A stretch of DNA of 8,160 nucleotides from Nitrospiraceae bacterium (GTDB lineage Bacteria > Nitrospirota > Nitrospiria > Nitrospirales > Nitrospiraceae). Within the stretch, counting starts at the first letter, position 1; each line of letters starts with the position of its first letter. The DNA is taken from assembly GCA_005800255.1 (NCBI GenBank), contig SYGW01000142.1, forward strand, positions 1 through 8,160, given 5' to 3'. The notes under the pieces are model-generated. The model was not told the origin of the DNA, searched no databases, and was given only the letters and a program-made list of their open reading frames with translations. Shown in pieces: positions 1 through 6,239 of this stretch. Position numbers and translations under genes: made by a program.

Positions 1-396
1 CAGCATACGAAGCTGGGGGCCGTGTTGGACCCCTTGGCCGATAAGCTGCTCCTGACCTCCGGATTCATCACGCTGTCGCTGATTCATTTGATCCCCTCGT
101 GGGTCACCATCCTCGTGGTCAGCCGGGATTTGATCTTGATGTTGGGCACGGTGGTGGCGCACGTCACGGATTCCCACGCGGACATTACCCCCACGTTTCT
201 GGGCAAGGGGACGACGTTGTTCCAGCTATCCTATATCGTGATGGTGATCTTTCTGAGCTCCCATCACTTCAGCCCCGCCGTCATGCCGCCGCTGTTATTC
301 TGCATGGTCTCCTTTACCCTCATGTCCGGTCTGCACTACCTCTATCGGGGCTATCGGCACACGAGTGTGGCCATGTGCGTGAGCTCGAAAACTTGA
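1..396 (+). CDS. CDP-alcohol phosphatidyltransferase, 3' part (5' end outside window)
   Basis: The reading frame is open from base 1, so the gene starts upstream of the window. The first residues, GAVLDPLADKLL, match the second half of the CDP-alcohol phosphatidyltransferase signature (G-x3-D-x3-D), whose aspartates bind metal and the CDP-linked substrate. Hydrophobic membrane segments follow, separated by a short loop containing SRD and a GKGTT stretch, as in PgsA-type enzymes. Family members are integral membrane proteins that join a CDP-activated lipid to an alcohol, for example in phosphatidylglycerophosphate synthesis. The substrate cannot be read from this fragment. Family-like sequence continues to about residue 120 (LHYLYRGYRH, near position 360). 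The last dozen or so residues (TSVAMCVSSKT) come from reading into the neighbouring regulator remnant out of frame, so the natural C-terminus and stop appear to be lost. Confidence 0.8.
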   Translation, partial: QHTKLGAVLDPLADKLLLTSGFITLSLIHLIPSWVTILVVSRDLILMLGTVVAHVTDSHADITPTFLGKGTTLFQLSYIVMVIFLSSHHFSPAVMPPLLFCMVSFTLMSGLHYLYRGYRHTSVAMCVSSKT

Positions 397-685
397 TTGA
401 GCGGGTGGTCGCGTTTTCCGCTGGGGCGCCCGTGTTGGATGCCAATATCCGCGGTGGCTCCATCCGCCGGTGGGTGCGGCACAGCCGCACGGGGTCCCGA
501 CGGACTTGCCGGAGGCTGGAGTGGATTTGGAAGGGTTGAGTAACAGCATTGAAAAAGATTTGCTTTTGCAGGCGCTCGAGCGGACTAACTGGGTCAAGAA
601 AAAGGCTGCCAGGCTGCTCAAGCTCAATACGCGATCGCTCCGCTATCGATTGGAGAAGTATGCGATCAAGGGAGGTCGTGATTAA
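369..685 (+). pseudogene. Remnant of sigma-54-dependent Fis-family transcriptional regulator (truncated and frameshifted)
   Basis: From position 369 one frame reads GHVRELENLIERVVAFSAGAPVLDANI. This matches the end of the AAA+ domain of sigma-54 activators, where W-P-G-N-V-R-E-L-x-N is near invariant. The protein then continues in another frame (PRWLHPPVGAAQPHG, later LPEAGVDLEGL) and ends in a Fis-type helix-turn-helix: about SIEKDLLLQALERTN, then KKAARLLKLNTRSLRYRLEKYAI. The RSLRYRLEK recognition helix resembles PilR/NtrC-type regulators. Adding one C at 449-450 would restore a single frame (I-P-R-W-L). The receiver, the Walker A and B motifs and the GAFTGA loop that contacts sigma-54 are all absent upstream, where phosphatidyltransferase sequence sits instead. 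The remnant therefore cannot act as an activator. A 71-codon frame from GTG 470 could at most encode an isolated DNA-binding domain. Confidence 0.82.
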
Positions 686-1601
686 CCAGCCACTGAGTCC
701 TTCGGAGCTTACGGTGTTCGCTCCAGCCAAAATCAATGTCATTCTCCGTATCCTCGACCGCCGTCTTGACGGGTTCCACAATCTCTGGTCGATTATGCAG
801 ACGGTCGGGCTGGAAGACGAGGTGCGGATCCGGCTCTGTCCCGACCGGCCTGGCATCCATTTGAGCTGCGATGCTGTGCAGTTGGCGGCAGACCAGAGCA
901 ATCTTGTTTATCGCGCCGCAGCCGCGGTCTTAGCGCGGGCCCGGCAATCGATCGGCCTCGACATTGCACTGCGGAAGCGCATTCCCATGGGCGCGGGTCT
1001 GGGCGGGGGGAGCAGCGATGCCGCTGCGACGATTATCGGATTGAACCGCCTGTTGCGGTTAGGCTGGTCTCAGCTGGAGATGGCTGATGTCGGACAAACG
1101 CTGGGGAGCGATGTGCCATTTTTTCTCTTTGCCCCCTCGGCATTTGTGGCCGGTCGTGGCGAAACGGTTCGTCCGGTCGTGGTTGAGGGAACGCGATGGG
1201 TCTTGCTGGTCAACCCAGGGTTCGGGGTCAATACCAAGTGGGCCTACCAGGAATTGGCTGCTGCCAGGACCGGAGTCACGCCTTTATCCCAGATCCAGCG
1301 CGAACTTGATCGGCAGGCCCTGGTGAGCTGGCCACAATTGGCTGCCGCAGCAGCCAATGACTTCGAGTTCCCCGTTTTTGCGGCGCATGGAAAGCTCCGG
1401 GAGATTAAGCAGCGCCTGCAGGCGCAAGGGGCTGAGATTGCGCTGCTTTCTGGAAGCGGGGCGACGGTGTTCGGGGTCTTTGCGGATGAAGCGGCCGCGC
1501 GTTTGGCTCATGCCACGTTTGCGAGTGAGCAGGAGATGGCCCTGTTTGTCGTCCCGACCTGTTCCGGTCCACTTTTCGTGCAGGAGGGGCCTCCGCGATA
1601 G
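660..1601 (+). CDS. ispE: 4-diphosphocytidyl-2-C-methyl-D-erythritol kinase (IspE)
   Basis: IspE is the ATP-dependent kinase of the non-mevalonate (MEP) isoprenoid pathway. It phosphorylates the 2-hydroxyl of CDP-methylerythritol in the cytoplasm. From ATG 660 the protein has 313 residues and shows PAKIN (22-26, with the conserved lysine), DGFHNL (37-42), the GHMP-kinase ATP loop PMGAGLGGGSSDAA (109-122), LGSDVPFF (148-155, with catalytic Asp151) and the C-terminal GHMP motif LLSGSGATVFGVF (262-274). The start is uncertain. ATG 660 has GGAG four bases upstream and overlaps the regulator remnant by 26 nt. GTG 678 lies only 2 nt after a strong GGGAGG. GTG 714 has GGAG six bases upstream but leaves only three residues before PAKIN. 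No promoter is evident just upstream, so transcription probably comes from the left. Confidence 0.93.
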   Translation: MRSREVVINQPLSPSELTVFAPAKINVILRILDRRLDGFHNLWSIMQTVGLEDEVRIRLCPDRPGIHLSCDAVQLAADQSNLVYRAAAAVLARARQSIGLDIALRKRIPMGAGLGGGSSDAAATIIGLNRLLRLGWSQLEMADVGQTLGSDVPFFLFAPSAFVAGRGETVRPVVVEGTRWVLLVNPGFGVNTKWAYQELAAARTGVTPLSQIQRELDRQALVSWPQLAAAAANDFEFPVFAAHGKLREIKQRLQAQGAEIALLSGSGATVFGVFADEAAARLAHATFASEQEMALFVVPTCSGPLFVQEGPPR

Positions 1602-1608
1602 GGCTCGG

Positions 1609-1638
1609 TTGACAACCTTCCGTGCATTCCGTTACAGT
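1609..1638 (+). promoter_or_regulatory. Predicted sigma-70-type promoter for prs
   Basis: A perfect TTGACA (1609-1614) is followed after 18 bases by TACAGT (1633-1638), which matches 4 of 6 positions of the -10 consensus. It lies just after the ispE stop codon, so prs probably has its own transcript starting near 1645 and a leader of about 145 nt. Confidence 0.6.
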
Positions 1639-1681
1639 CTGACCCCTTAGTTGGCTTCCTCAAGAGCGCGCAGTTCAGAGT

Positions 1682-1710
1682 GGCAGGCGAGCAGTACCGT
1701 TGCGCCTGCC
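1682..1710 (+). promoter_or_regulatory. Hairpin in the prs leader
   Basis: GGCAGGCG (1682-1689) pairs perfectly with CGCCTGCC (1703-1710) around a 13-base loop. It lies in the predicted 5' untranslated region, about 80 nt before the prs start. No T-run follows, so it is not a standard intrinsic terminator. A role in mRNA stability or regulation is inference only. I did not recognise a known riboswitch class. Confidence 0.4.
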
Positions 1711-1790
1711 GAATGTCCGCCGTCGAGACGAACCACGCAACGAAATCAGAATCTTACGCAGTCGCATCTGAAGGACCATTTGGGAAATCA

Positions 1791-2732
1791 ATGAGTCGAG
1801 AGATCAAGATATTCTCCGGTAATGCGAATCCAGCTTTGGCCCATGAGATTTGCGCCTATCTCGGGATAAAGCTCGGCGAGGCCACGGTCGCGTCATTTAG
1901 CGACGGTGAGATTCGCGTCAAGATCGAGGAAAACGTGCGCGGCGCCGACGTTTTCGTCGTGCAGTCCAGCTGTCAGCCGGTCAACGACTCCCTGATGGAG
2001 TTGTTGATCATCATTGACGCGCTCAAACGGTCCTCCGAGAATCGCATCACCGCAGTCATCACCTATTTCGGCTATGCCAGGCAGGATCGCAAGGACCAGC
2101 CGCGTGTGCCGATTTCCGCGAAGCTCGTGGCCGATCTGATCAGCACGGCCGGTACGGACCGCGTCCTCACGATGGACCTCCATGCGGGGCAGATCCAGGG
2201 GTTCTTCAATATCCCGGTGGACCATCTGTACGCGCTTCCTGTCCTGCTGGATTACATTACCAAGCAAAAAATCAGCGATCTGGTGGTGGTGTCTCCGGAT
2301 GCCGGGGGCGTGGAACGAGCCAGAGCATTTGCGAAACGGCTTCAAGCGAATTTGGCCATTATCGATAAGCGGCGTGAAGGTCCCAACCAGACGCAGGTGA
2401 TGAACATCATCGGCGATGTGTCGGGGAAGAGCGCGCTTTTGTTGGACGACATGATCGACACGGCCGGCACCATCGTGAAGGGGGCGCAGGCCTGTCTCGA
2501 CAAAGGGGCGCGGGAAGTGTGGACCGCATGCACTCATGCAGTGCTGACCGGGCCGGCGTTGGACCGGATTCAGCAGTCCTGCCTGAAGCAGGTGATCGTC
2601 ACCAATTCGATTCCGTTGCGGGGCAAGGAGCAGATCTGCCCGAAGTTGCATCAATTATCGGTCGCGCCACTCTTGGGTGAAGCGATCAGGCGTATCCATG
2701 AAGATGAGTCGGTCAGTTCATTGTTTGCCTAG
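1791..2732 (+). CDS. prs: Ribose-phosphate pyrophosphokinase (PRPP synthase)
   Basis: The enzyme makes 5-phosphoribosyl-1-pyrophosphate from ribose-5-phosphate and ATP in the cytoplasm. PRPP feeds purine, pyrimidine, histidine, tryptophan and NAD synthesis. The 313-residue length from ATG 1791 fits class I bacterial enzymes (about 310-320). Visible motifs are FSGNAN (8-13), SDGE (37-40), the flexible ATP loop [14 protein letters not shown] (92-105), [11 protein letters not shown] (129-139), [10 protein letters not shown] (168-177) and the PRPP-binding loop [11 protein letters not shown] (217-227). The frame is open upstream to 1680, but the extra residues ([10 protein letters not shown]...) do not resemble the family and would run through the leader hairpin. 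ATG 1791, with a weak GGGA five bases upstream, is therefore preferred. It is preceded by its own predicted promoter and followed 50 nt later by rplY, probably cotranscribed. Confidence 0.97.
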   Translation: MSREIKIFSGNANPALAHEICAYLGIKLGEATVASFSDGEIRVKIEENVRGADVFVVQSSCQPVNDSLMELLIIIDALKRSSENRITAVITYFGYARQDRKDQPRVPISAKLVADLISTAGTDRVLTMDLHAGQIQGFFNIPVDHLYALPVLLDYITKQKISDLVVVSPDAGGVERARAFAKRLQANLAIIDKRREGPNQTQVMNIIGDVSGKSALLLDDMIDTAGTIVKGAQACLDKGAREVWTACTHAVLTGPALDRIQQSCLKQVIVTNSIPLRGKEQICPKLHQLSVAPLLGEAIRRIHEDESVSSLFA

Positions 2733-2782
2733 CTCGGAATCACAGCATCTGAAGATTAGCGGGAAGGGGACGGAGGAGTACC

Positions 2783-3553
2783 ATGAAATTTGAACTAGCA
2801 GTCACAGTAAGAGAAACAACGGGCAAAGGTGCGGCGCGCCAGCTTCGGCGGGATGGCAAGATCCCCGGCGTGTTGTACGGGCAGGGCGAATGCCTGATGT
2901 TGACGATTGAGCCGGATAGCTTGGTCAAGATTTTGAAGGCCCAGTCGGGAGGATCCGCGCTCGTGTCGCTCACGTTGACCGGCGCGAAGTCCAAACCGAA
3001 ACGGACCGCGCTCCTGCGCGATTTTCAGGTCGATCCGGTCGAAGGCAACGTCTTGCATGCGGATTTGTTCGAAATTTCGATGGATAAGCCGATTCGGGTC
3101 AAGGTGCCCCTGCATTTGACCGGTGGCGTGCCGGCCGGCGTCAAGGAAGGCGGCATCCTGCACCACAATATGCGCGAATTGCACATCGAGTGTTTGCCGG
3201 ATGCGCTGCCGGACTTCATCGAAGTCGATGCCTCGGGTCTCAACATTTCGCAGGGTCTCCACCTGAAAGATGTGGTCGTGCGCGAGGGGATTCGTTACCT
3301 CGACGATCCTGAGCAGATGGTGGTGAGCGTGGCGGCGCCGATCACGGAAGCCAAGCTGGAGTCGCTCCTTGCGAGCGGCGTGGCCGGTGCGGAGGGCGGG
3401 AAAGAGCCTGAAGTGGCCGCGAAGGGCAAAGTTGAAGGCGCGGCTGGAGGCGAAGCGGCGAAGGCCGGTGCGGCTGCCGATGCCAAGGGCGGCGACAAGA
3501 AGGGCGCTGCTGCGCCAAAGGCTGAGAAGAAAGAAGCCGAAAAGAAGAAGTAA
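2783..3553 (+). CDS. rplY: 50S ribosomal protein L25/general stress protein CTC
   Basis: This is the long (CTC/TL5-type) form of L25, which binds 5S rRNA in the large subunit. The N-terminal L25 domain (about 1-95) contains RRDGKIPGVLYG (22-33), LLRDFQVDPV (77-86) and LHADLFEI (91-98). The C-terminal beta domain (about 100-185) includes GVPAGVKEGGIL and a DDPEQMVVSV end. A tail of about 55 residues (202-256), rich in Ala, Gly, Lys and Glu and ending EKKEAEKKK, is low-complexity and probably disordered. Such tails are common in long L25 proteins and vary in length. The start is clear: GGAGGAG lies 4-5 bases before ATG 2783. The gene sits 50 nt after prs and 2 nt before pth, so all three probably form one transcript. 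Confidence 0.97.
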   Translation: MKFELAVTVRETTGKGAARQLRRDGKIPGVLYGQGECLMLTIEPDSLVKILKAQSGGSALVSLTLTGAKSKPKRTALLRDFQVDPVEGNVLHADLFEISMDKPIRVKVPLHLTGGVPAGVKEGGILHHNMRELHIECLPDALPDFIEVDASGLNISQGLHLKDVVVREGIRYLDDPEQMVVSVAAPITEAKLESLLASGVAGAEGGKEPEVAAKGKVEGAAGGEAAKAGAAADAKGGDKKGAAAPKAEKKEAEKKK

Positions 3554-3555
3554 CA

Positions 3556-4152
3556 TTGCGTCTCATTGTTGGGCTGGGCAATCCGGGCGCTTCCTATGCC
3601 CAGACCCGCCACAACGCCGGCATGTGGGCCATCGAGCGGGCAGCCGCTCGATGGGCCATCCGTCTCTCCAAGCGCGGGGTGGCCCAGCGCGGATCGGGAC
3701 GGTTGGGATCGGAACTCGTTGAACTCGCCGGTACGCTGGACTGGATGAATCTTACCGGTCCTCCGCTCAAAGGTCTCCTTCGAGAATTTTCGCTCACCGC
3801 CGCCGACCTCATCCTCATCCATGACGATTTGGACCTTGAGCTGGGACGTCTCCGGATCAAGCAGGGCGGAGGGCATGGGGGGCACAACGGAATCAAGTCG
3901 GTCATCGAGGCAATCGGGACGCCCGATTTTGTGCGGATCAAGATCGGAATCGGCCGGCCGGTTCCGCGTCAGGATTCAGCGGATTATGTGCTGGAGGCTT
4001 TCACGAAAGCAGAGACTGAGGTCTTAAATCCCTGTCTGGATCGCGCCGTCGACGCGCTGGAATGTTTGATCCACCGGGGAACGGCTGTGGCGATGAACCA
4101 GTTTAATATACGGGAAAAGCCGGGAGAGGATGCGGGGGCGCAGCCAGGCTAA
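3556..4152 (+). CDS. pth: Peptidyl-tRNA hydrolase
   Basis: Pth cleaves the ester bond of peptidyl-tRNAs that drop off stalled ribosomes and so recycles tRNA. The 198-residue protein starts MRLIVGLGNPG and carries all catalytic-site residues at the expected spacing: Asn9 (GLGNPG), His19 (TRHNAG), Met64-Asn65, Asp90 (HDDLDL) and Asn111 in GGGHGGHNGIKS. These correspond to E. coli Asn10, His20, Asn68, Asp93 and Asn114. The start is a TTG at 3556, only 2 nt after the rplY stop, with just a weak purine-rich stretch upstream. Translation is therefore probably coupled to rplY. No ATG lies near the conserved N-terminus. The pairing with rplY fits a shared role in translation. Confidence 0.97.
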   Translation: MRLIVGLGNPGASYAQTRHNAGMWAIERAAARWAIRLSKRGVAQRGSGRLGSELVELAGTLDWMNLTGPPLKGLLREFSLTAADLILIHDDLDLELGRLRIKQGGGHGGHNGIKSVIEAIGTPDFVRIKIGIGRPVPRQDSADYVLEAFTKAETEVLNPCLDRAVDALECLIHRGTAVAMNQFNIREKPGEDAGAQPG

Positions 4153-4183
4153 GCGTAGGGTCGGGAGCGCTTCCCCCTTTGAT

Positions 4184-4213
4184 TTGACAGTTTCTTCGAG
4201 GCTATGTTAGTTT
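4184..4213 (+). promoter_or_regulatory. Predicted sigma-70-type promoter for the rpsF operon
   Basis: A perfect TTGACA (4184-4189) is followed after 18 bases by TAGTTT (4208-4213), a weak -10 element matching 3 of 6 positions. The layout copies that of the prs promoter. It would start transcription near 4220, about 75 nt before rpsF. The -35 box is convincing and the -10 box less so. Confidence 0.5.
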
Positions 4214-4222
4214 CACCGCTTC

Positions 4223-4273
4223 GTGTCGGCTGAACCGGCGCGCCTACACCTTGCTCCCGACTTGTTCGGGGGC
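4223..4273 (+). promoter_or_regulatory. rpsF leader with two hairpins (candidate S6:S18 autoregulatory element)
   Basis: Hairpin 1 pairs GTGT (4223-4226) with ACAC (4246-4249) and GGC (4228-4230) with GCC (4242-4244), with one C/T mismatch. Its 11-base loop contains CCG at 4235-4237. Hairpin 2 pairs GCTCCCGA (4253-4260) with TCGGGGGC (4266-4273) around a 5-base loop, with one G-T pair. Both lie between the predicted transcription start and the AGGAGG of rpsF. Many bacteria have an rpsF leader whose exposed CCG is bound by the S6:S18 complex to repress the operon. Assigning this leader to that family is inference from position and the looped CCG. Confidence 0.4.
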
Positions 4274-4294
4274 CTTTGTCCAGGAGGATTGCCC

Positions 4295-4642
4295 ATGGAG
4301 CTCTACGAGTCTCTGTTCATCATTCGTACGTCTATCTCCGATGAGGAGACCGCTGCCTTGATCGCCAAGATGAAGGCCGTGGCGGAAAAGACCGGCGCAC
4401 AGTTCATCAAATCTGAAAACTTGGGCAAGAAAAAGCTCGCCTACGAAGTGAAGCGTGAGCGGAAGGGCACCTACGCCTACTTCTACTTCAGAGCCCCCAG
4501 TACCACGGTTGGTGAATTGGAGCGGTCTTATCGGCTGGAAGACCCCATCATCAAGTTCTTGACCGTCCATCTGAAAAAAGAACTGGTGGCGCCACGTCCG
4601 CTCGAGGCGTCATCGGAGGAGTTCGCCGGTGGCCGGGTTTAA
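4295..4642 (+). CDS. rpsF: 30S ribosomal protein S6
   Basis: S6 forms a heterodimer with S18 on the central domain (platform) of 16S rRNA in the small subunit. From ATG 4295 the protein has 115 residues and shows the S6 pattern: MELYESLFIIRT at the N-terminus, NLGKKKLAYEVKRERKGTYAYFYF (42-65) and ELERSYRLEDPIIKFLTV (74-91). AGGAGG (4282-4287) lies 7 bases upstream and fixes the start. The frame is open to 4223, but that extension covers the leader hairpins. The last codons overlap the ssb start by 14 nt, giving a tightly coupled rpsF-ssb-rpsR order that is widespread in bacteria. The short C-terminal tail ([16 protein letters not shown]) is not conserved. Confidence 0.97.
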   Translation: MELYESLFIIRTSISDEETAALIAKMKAVAEKTGAQFIKSENLGKKKLAYEVKRERKGTYAYFYFRAPSTTVGELERSYRLEDPIIKFLTVHLKKELVAPRPLEASSEEFAGGRV

Positions 4643-5027
4643 TAAAGTCATTCTCATCGGGAACCTCACGAGGAATCCAGAGTTGCGGTATACGCCGAAC
4701 GGGACGCCGGTGGCCAGTTTGGGCCTGGCGGTCAGTCGGCGCTATAAGCAGGGCGAGGAGTTGAAAGAGGAAGTCTGTTTTGTCGACATTGTGGTGTTCG
4801 GCAAGCAAGCGGAACATTGCGGCCAGTATCTCAGTAAGGGAAGCGGGGTCATCGTCGACGGGCGGCTGCAGCAGCGCCGGTGGGAAACGGAAGACGGCCA
4901 GAAGCGCAGCAAGCACGAGGTGGTGGCCCAAACGGTAACGTTCATGCCGAAGCGCCAGGACGGCGGCGGTGGGGCTGAGGCGCCGGCGCATGATGATGTC
5001 GGCTATGAACCCGAAGAGCACGTCTAA
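4629..5027 (+). CDS. ssb: Single-stranded DNA-binding protein (short, atypical C-terminus)
   Basis: SSB coats single-stranded DNA during replication, recombination and repair. The OB-fold domain (about 1-108) is clear: [34 protein letters not shown] (4-37), [35 protein letters not shown] (51-85) and [11 protein letters not shown] (96-106). Its tryptophan lies near residue 85, the place of an important DNA-stacking Trp in E. coli SSB. The start is GTG 4629 inside the end of rpsF, with GGAGGAG (4615-4621) seven bases upstream. The protein is only 132 residues. Its tail after residue 108 is short, with a GGGG run and an acidic end ([12 protein letters not shown]), and lacks the usual terminal D-D-I-P-F tip that recruits partner proteins. 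No continuation with that tip is seen in the 17 nt before rpsR. Confidence 0.95.
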   Translation: MAGFNKVILIGNLTRNPELRYTPNGTPVASLGLAVSRRYKQGEELKEEVCFVDIVVFGKQAEHCGQYLSKGSGVIVDGRLQQRRWETEDGQKRSKHEVVAQTVTFMPKRQDGGGGAEAPAHDDVGYEPEEHV

Positions 5028-5044
5028 CAGAGAGGGAGACGGTT

Positions 5045-5305
5045 ATGGAGCGTGAACAGGAGAGAGATCGTGACGGCGGCGGCGGCGGACGGTTTTTTCA
5101 ACGCCGCAGGCCTTGCCGGTTTTGCATCGAAAAAGGGGCGATTGATTTCAAAGATGTCGGCTTGCTGAGAAACTTTTTGACGGAGCGTGGTCGGATCGTT
5201 CCGCGGCGTATCTCCGGCAATTGCATGAGGCACCAGCGCGAATTGACGGCAGCCGTCAAACGGGCTCGGCACATCGCCCTCATCAGTTTTGCGGAAGAGC
5301 GATAG
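5045..5305 (+). CDS. rpsR: 30S ribosomal protein S18
   Basis: S18 is the small-subunit protein that assembles as a dimer with S6. The 86-residue protein contains the signature [40 protein letters not shown] and the ending [10 protein letters not shown]. Cys24, Cys27, Cys60 and His63 (CRFC ... CMRH) are all present, so this is the cysteine-containing (zinc-binding type) form. The N-terminus has an unusual charged and glycine-rich lead ([14 protein letters not shown]) before the core. GAGGGAG (5032-5038) precedes ATG 5045. It lies 17 nt after ssb. In many bacteria rplI follows, but here the next gene is yceD. Confidence 0.97.
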   Translation: MEREQERDRDGGGGGRFFQRRRPCRFCIEKGAIDFKDVGLLRNFLTERGRIVPRRISGNCMRHQRELTAAVKRARHIALISFAEER

Positions 5306-5348
5306 ATAACCGGTGACGTTGGGGATGGAAATGCAGGTAGGTGCCACG

Positions 5349-5939
5349 ATGGATTTGTTGACGCCGCTGCTGGCAGACATCACGGACGACGGGCTTTCGC
5401 TGGTCGGAGAGGTCACGGCCGAAGAGCTCGGTTTGACCGAGGATGATGCCGTAGCCCGTGGCCCGCTGGCCGTCAGTCTGGACCTCACCAACGTCGAAGG
5501 GCTGGTTGCCGTGACCGGTGTGCTGGAAGGCACGATCGTGCGCGAGTGCGTGCGGTGTTTGAAGCAGTACGAAGATCCCTTAGCCTTTTCCGTGCGGGCG
5601 GCTTTTATTCCGGAGCCCAAACCCGCGTCGAAGCATCCGAAGCGTGTCGATCCCAGGAAGGCGCGCGAGGAGGCCGCAGCGGCCGAAGAAGAAGAGGACC
5701 TGGACGATCAGTATCAATATCAGGGTAACCGTCTCGATCTCGCACCCATGTTACGCGAGCACGTGATCCTGGCCGCGCCGATGCAGCCGATCTGCAGCGA
5801 CGAGTGTTTGGGACTGTGCGCGCGATGCGGGAAGAATTTGAATGAGGGGCCCTGTCAGTGTGCCGCGGAACCACCGATCCCGACGTTTCGGGTGGTCCAG
5901 AGCATGAAACGCAAGACCGGCGGATCATCGGCCTCCTAG
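5349..5939 (+). CDS. yceD: DUF177 family protein (YceD)
   Basis: DUF177/YceD proteins are commonly encoded directly upstream of rpmF. They have been linked to large-subunit rRNA accumulation, but the biochemical role is poorly defined. From ATG 5349 the protein has 196 residues. An N-terminal part reads LLADITDDGLSLVGEV. A first cysteine pair follows in RECVRCLKQYEDPL (66-78), then a Lys/Arg- and Glu-rich linker (about 91-120). The C-terminal cluster ICSDECLGLCARCGKNLNEGPCQC (148-171) includes Cys149, 153, 157, 160, 169 and 171 and suggests metal binding. The start is uncertain: GTG 5313, ATG 5325 and ATG 5331 are in frame, but AGGTG five bases before ATG 5349 and the family-like start DLLTPLLADI favour 5349. 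It probably shares a transcript with rpsR and rpmF. Confidence 0.88.
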   Translation: MDLLTPLLADITDDGLSLVGEVTAEELGLTEDDAVARGPLAVSLDLTNVEGLVAVTGVLEGTIVRECVRCLKQYEDPLAFSVRAAFIPEPKPASKHPKRVDPRKAREEAAAAEEEEDLDDQYQYQGNRLDLAPMLREHVILAAPMQPICSDECLGLCARCGKNLNEGPCQCAAEPPIPTFRVVQSMKRKTGGSSAS

Positions 5940-5977
5940 GCCTGACCGTCTGCTACGAAGAGCGAGAAGGAGTTGCC

Positions 5978-6163
5978 ATGCCAAATCCGAAACATAAACA
6001 TTCACGGGAACGACGCGATACGCGACGGACCCAGAAATTGCGCATGACCCCTCCGGGCATGTCCGTCTGTCCGCAGTGCCATGAGATCAAGCTGCCGCAT
6101 TACACCTGCTTGAAGTGCGGAACGTATAAGGGCAAGGCGGTCATCCAGGTCGAAGAGTCCTAG
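5978..6163 (+). CDS. rpmF: 50S ribosomal protein L32
   Basis: L32 is a small protein of the large ribosomal subunit. The 61-residue sequence starts with the typical basic MPNPKHKHSRERRDTRRTQ and carries the zinc-ribbon cysteines CPQC (31-34) and CLKC (44-47), so it is the zinc-binding form. AAGGAG (5967-5972) lies 5 bases before ATG 5978. It follows yceD by 38 nt and precedes plsX by 186 nt. The yceD-rpmF-plsX-fabH order is conserved in many bacteria and couples ribosome production with lipid synthesis. Confidence 0.97.
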   Translation: MPNPKHKHSRERRDTRRTQKLRMTPPGMSVCPQCHEIKLPHYTCLKCGTYKGKAVIQVEES

Positions 6164-6173
6164 GTCGCTCGCG

Positions 6174-6194
6174 CCTGCTGGCGATGCCCGCAGG
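6174..6194 (+). terminator. Hairpin after rpmF, possible weak terminator
   Basis: CCTGC (6174-6178) and GGC (6180-6182) pair with GCC (6186-6188) and GCAGG (6190-6194) around a 3-base loop, with one T/C mismatch. It begins 10 nt after the rpmF stop, where an operon could end. No T-run follows, so efficient intrinsic termination is doubtful. It may instead stabilise the 3' end of the mRNA. Confidence 0.3.
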
Positions 6195-6239
6195 ATTCGA
6201 GGGCTCAAGGATCACGACGGGATGATGGCTGTTCGCCTG

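Noticed and set aside
1640..1790. Possible tRNA gene in the prs leader
   Set aside because: No acceptor stem or T-arm pattern (GTTCGAATC-like with a paired stem) could be assembled. Only the 8-bp hairpin is supported.
1680..1790. Upstream in-frame extension of prs from GTG 1680 or ATG 1713
   Set aside because: The added residues are unlike PRPP synthases, no Shine-Dalgarno sequence precedes ATG 1713, and starting at 1791 gives the normal family length.
1893..2654. Long open frame on the - strand inside prs (253 codons)
   Set aside because: It lies wholly opposite a strongly conserved gene. Its product is Arg/His-rich without any recognisable motif, as expected for a shadow frame in GC-rich DNA.
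2795..3556. Long open frame on the - strand opposite rplY
   Set aside because: It mirrors rplY almost exactly and includes the complement of the low-complexity tail. No family features were seen.
4163..4180. Possible terminator after pth (GGGA ... TCCC followed by TTT)
   Set aside because: The stem is only 4 bp and the T-run only three bases, too weak to call.
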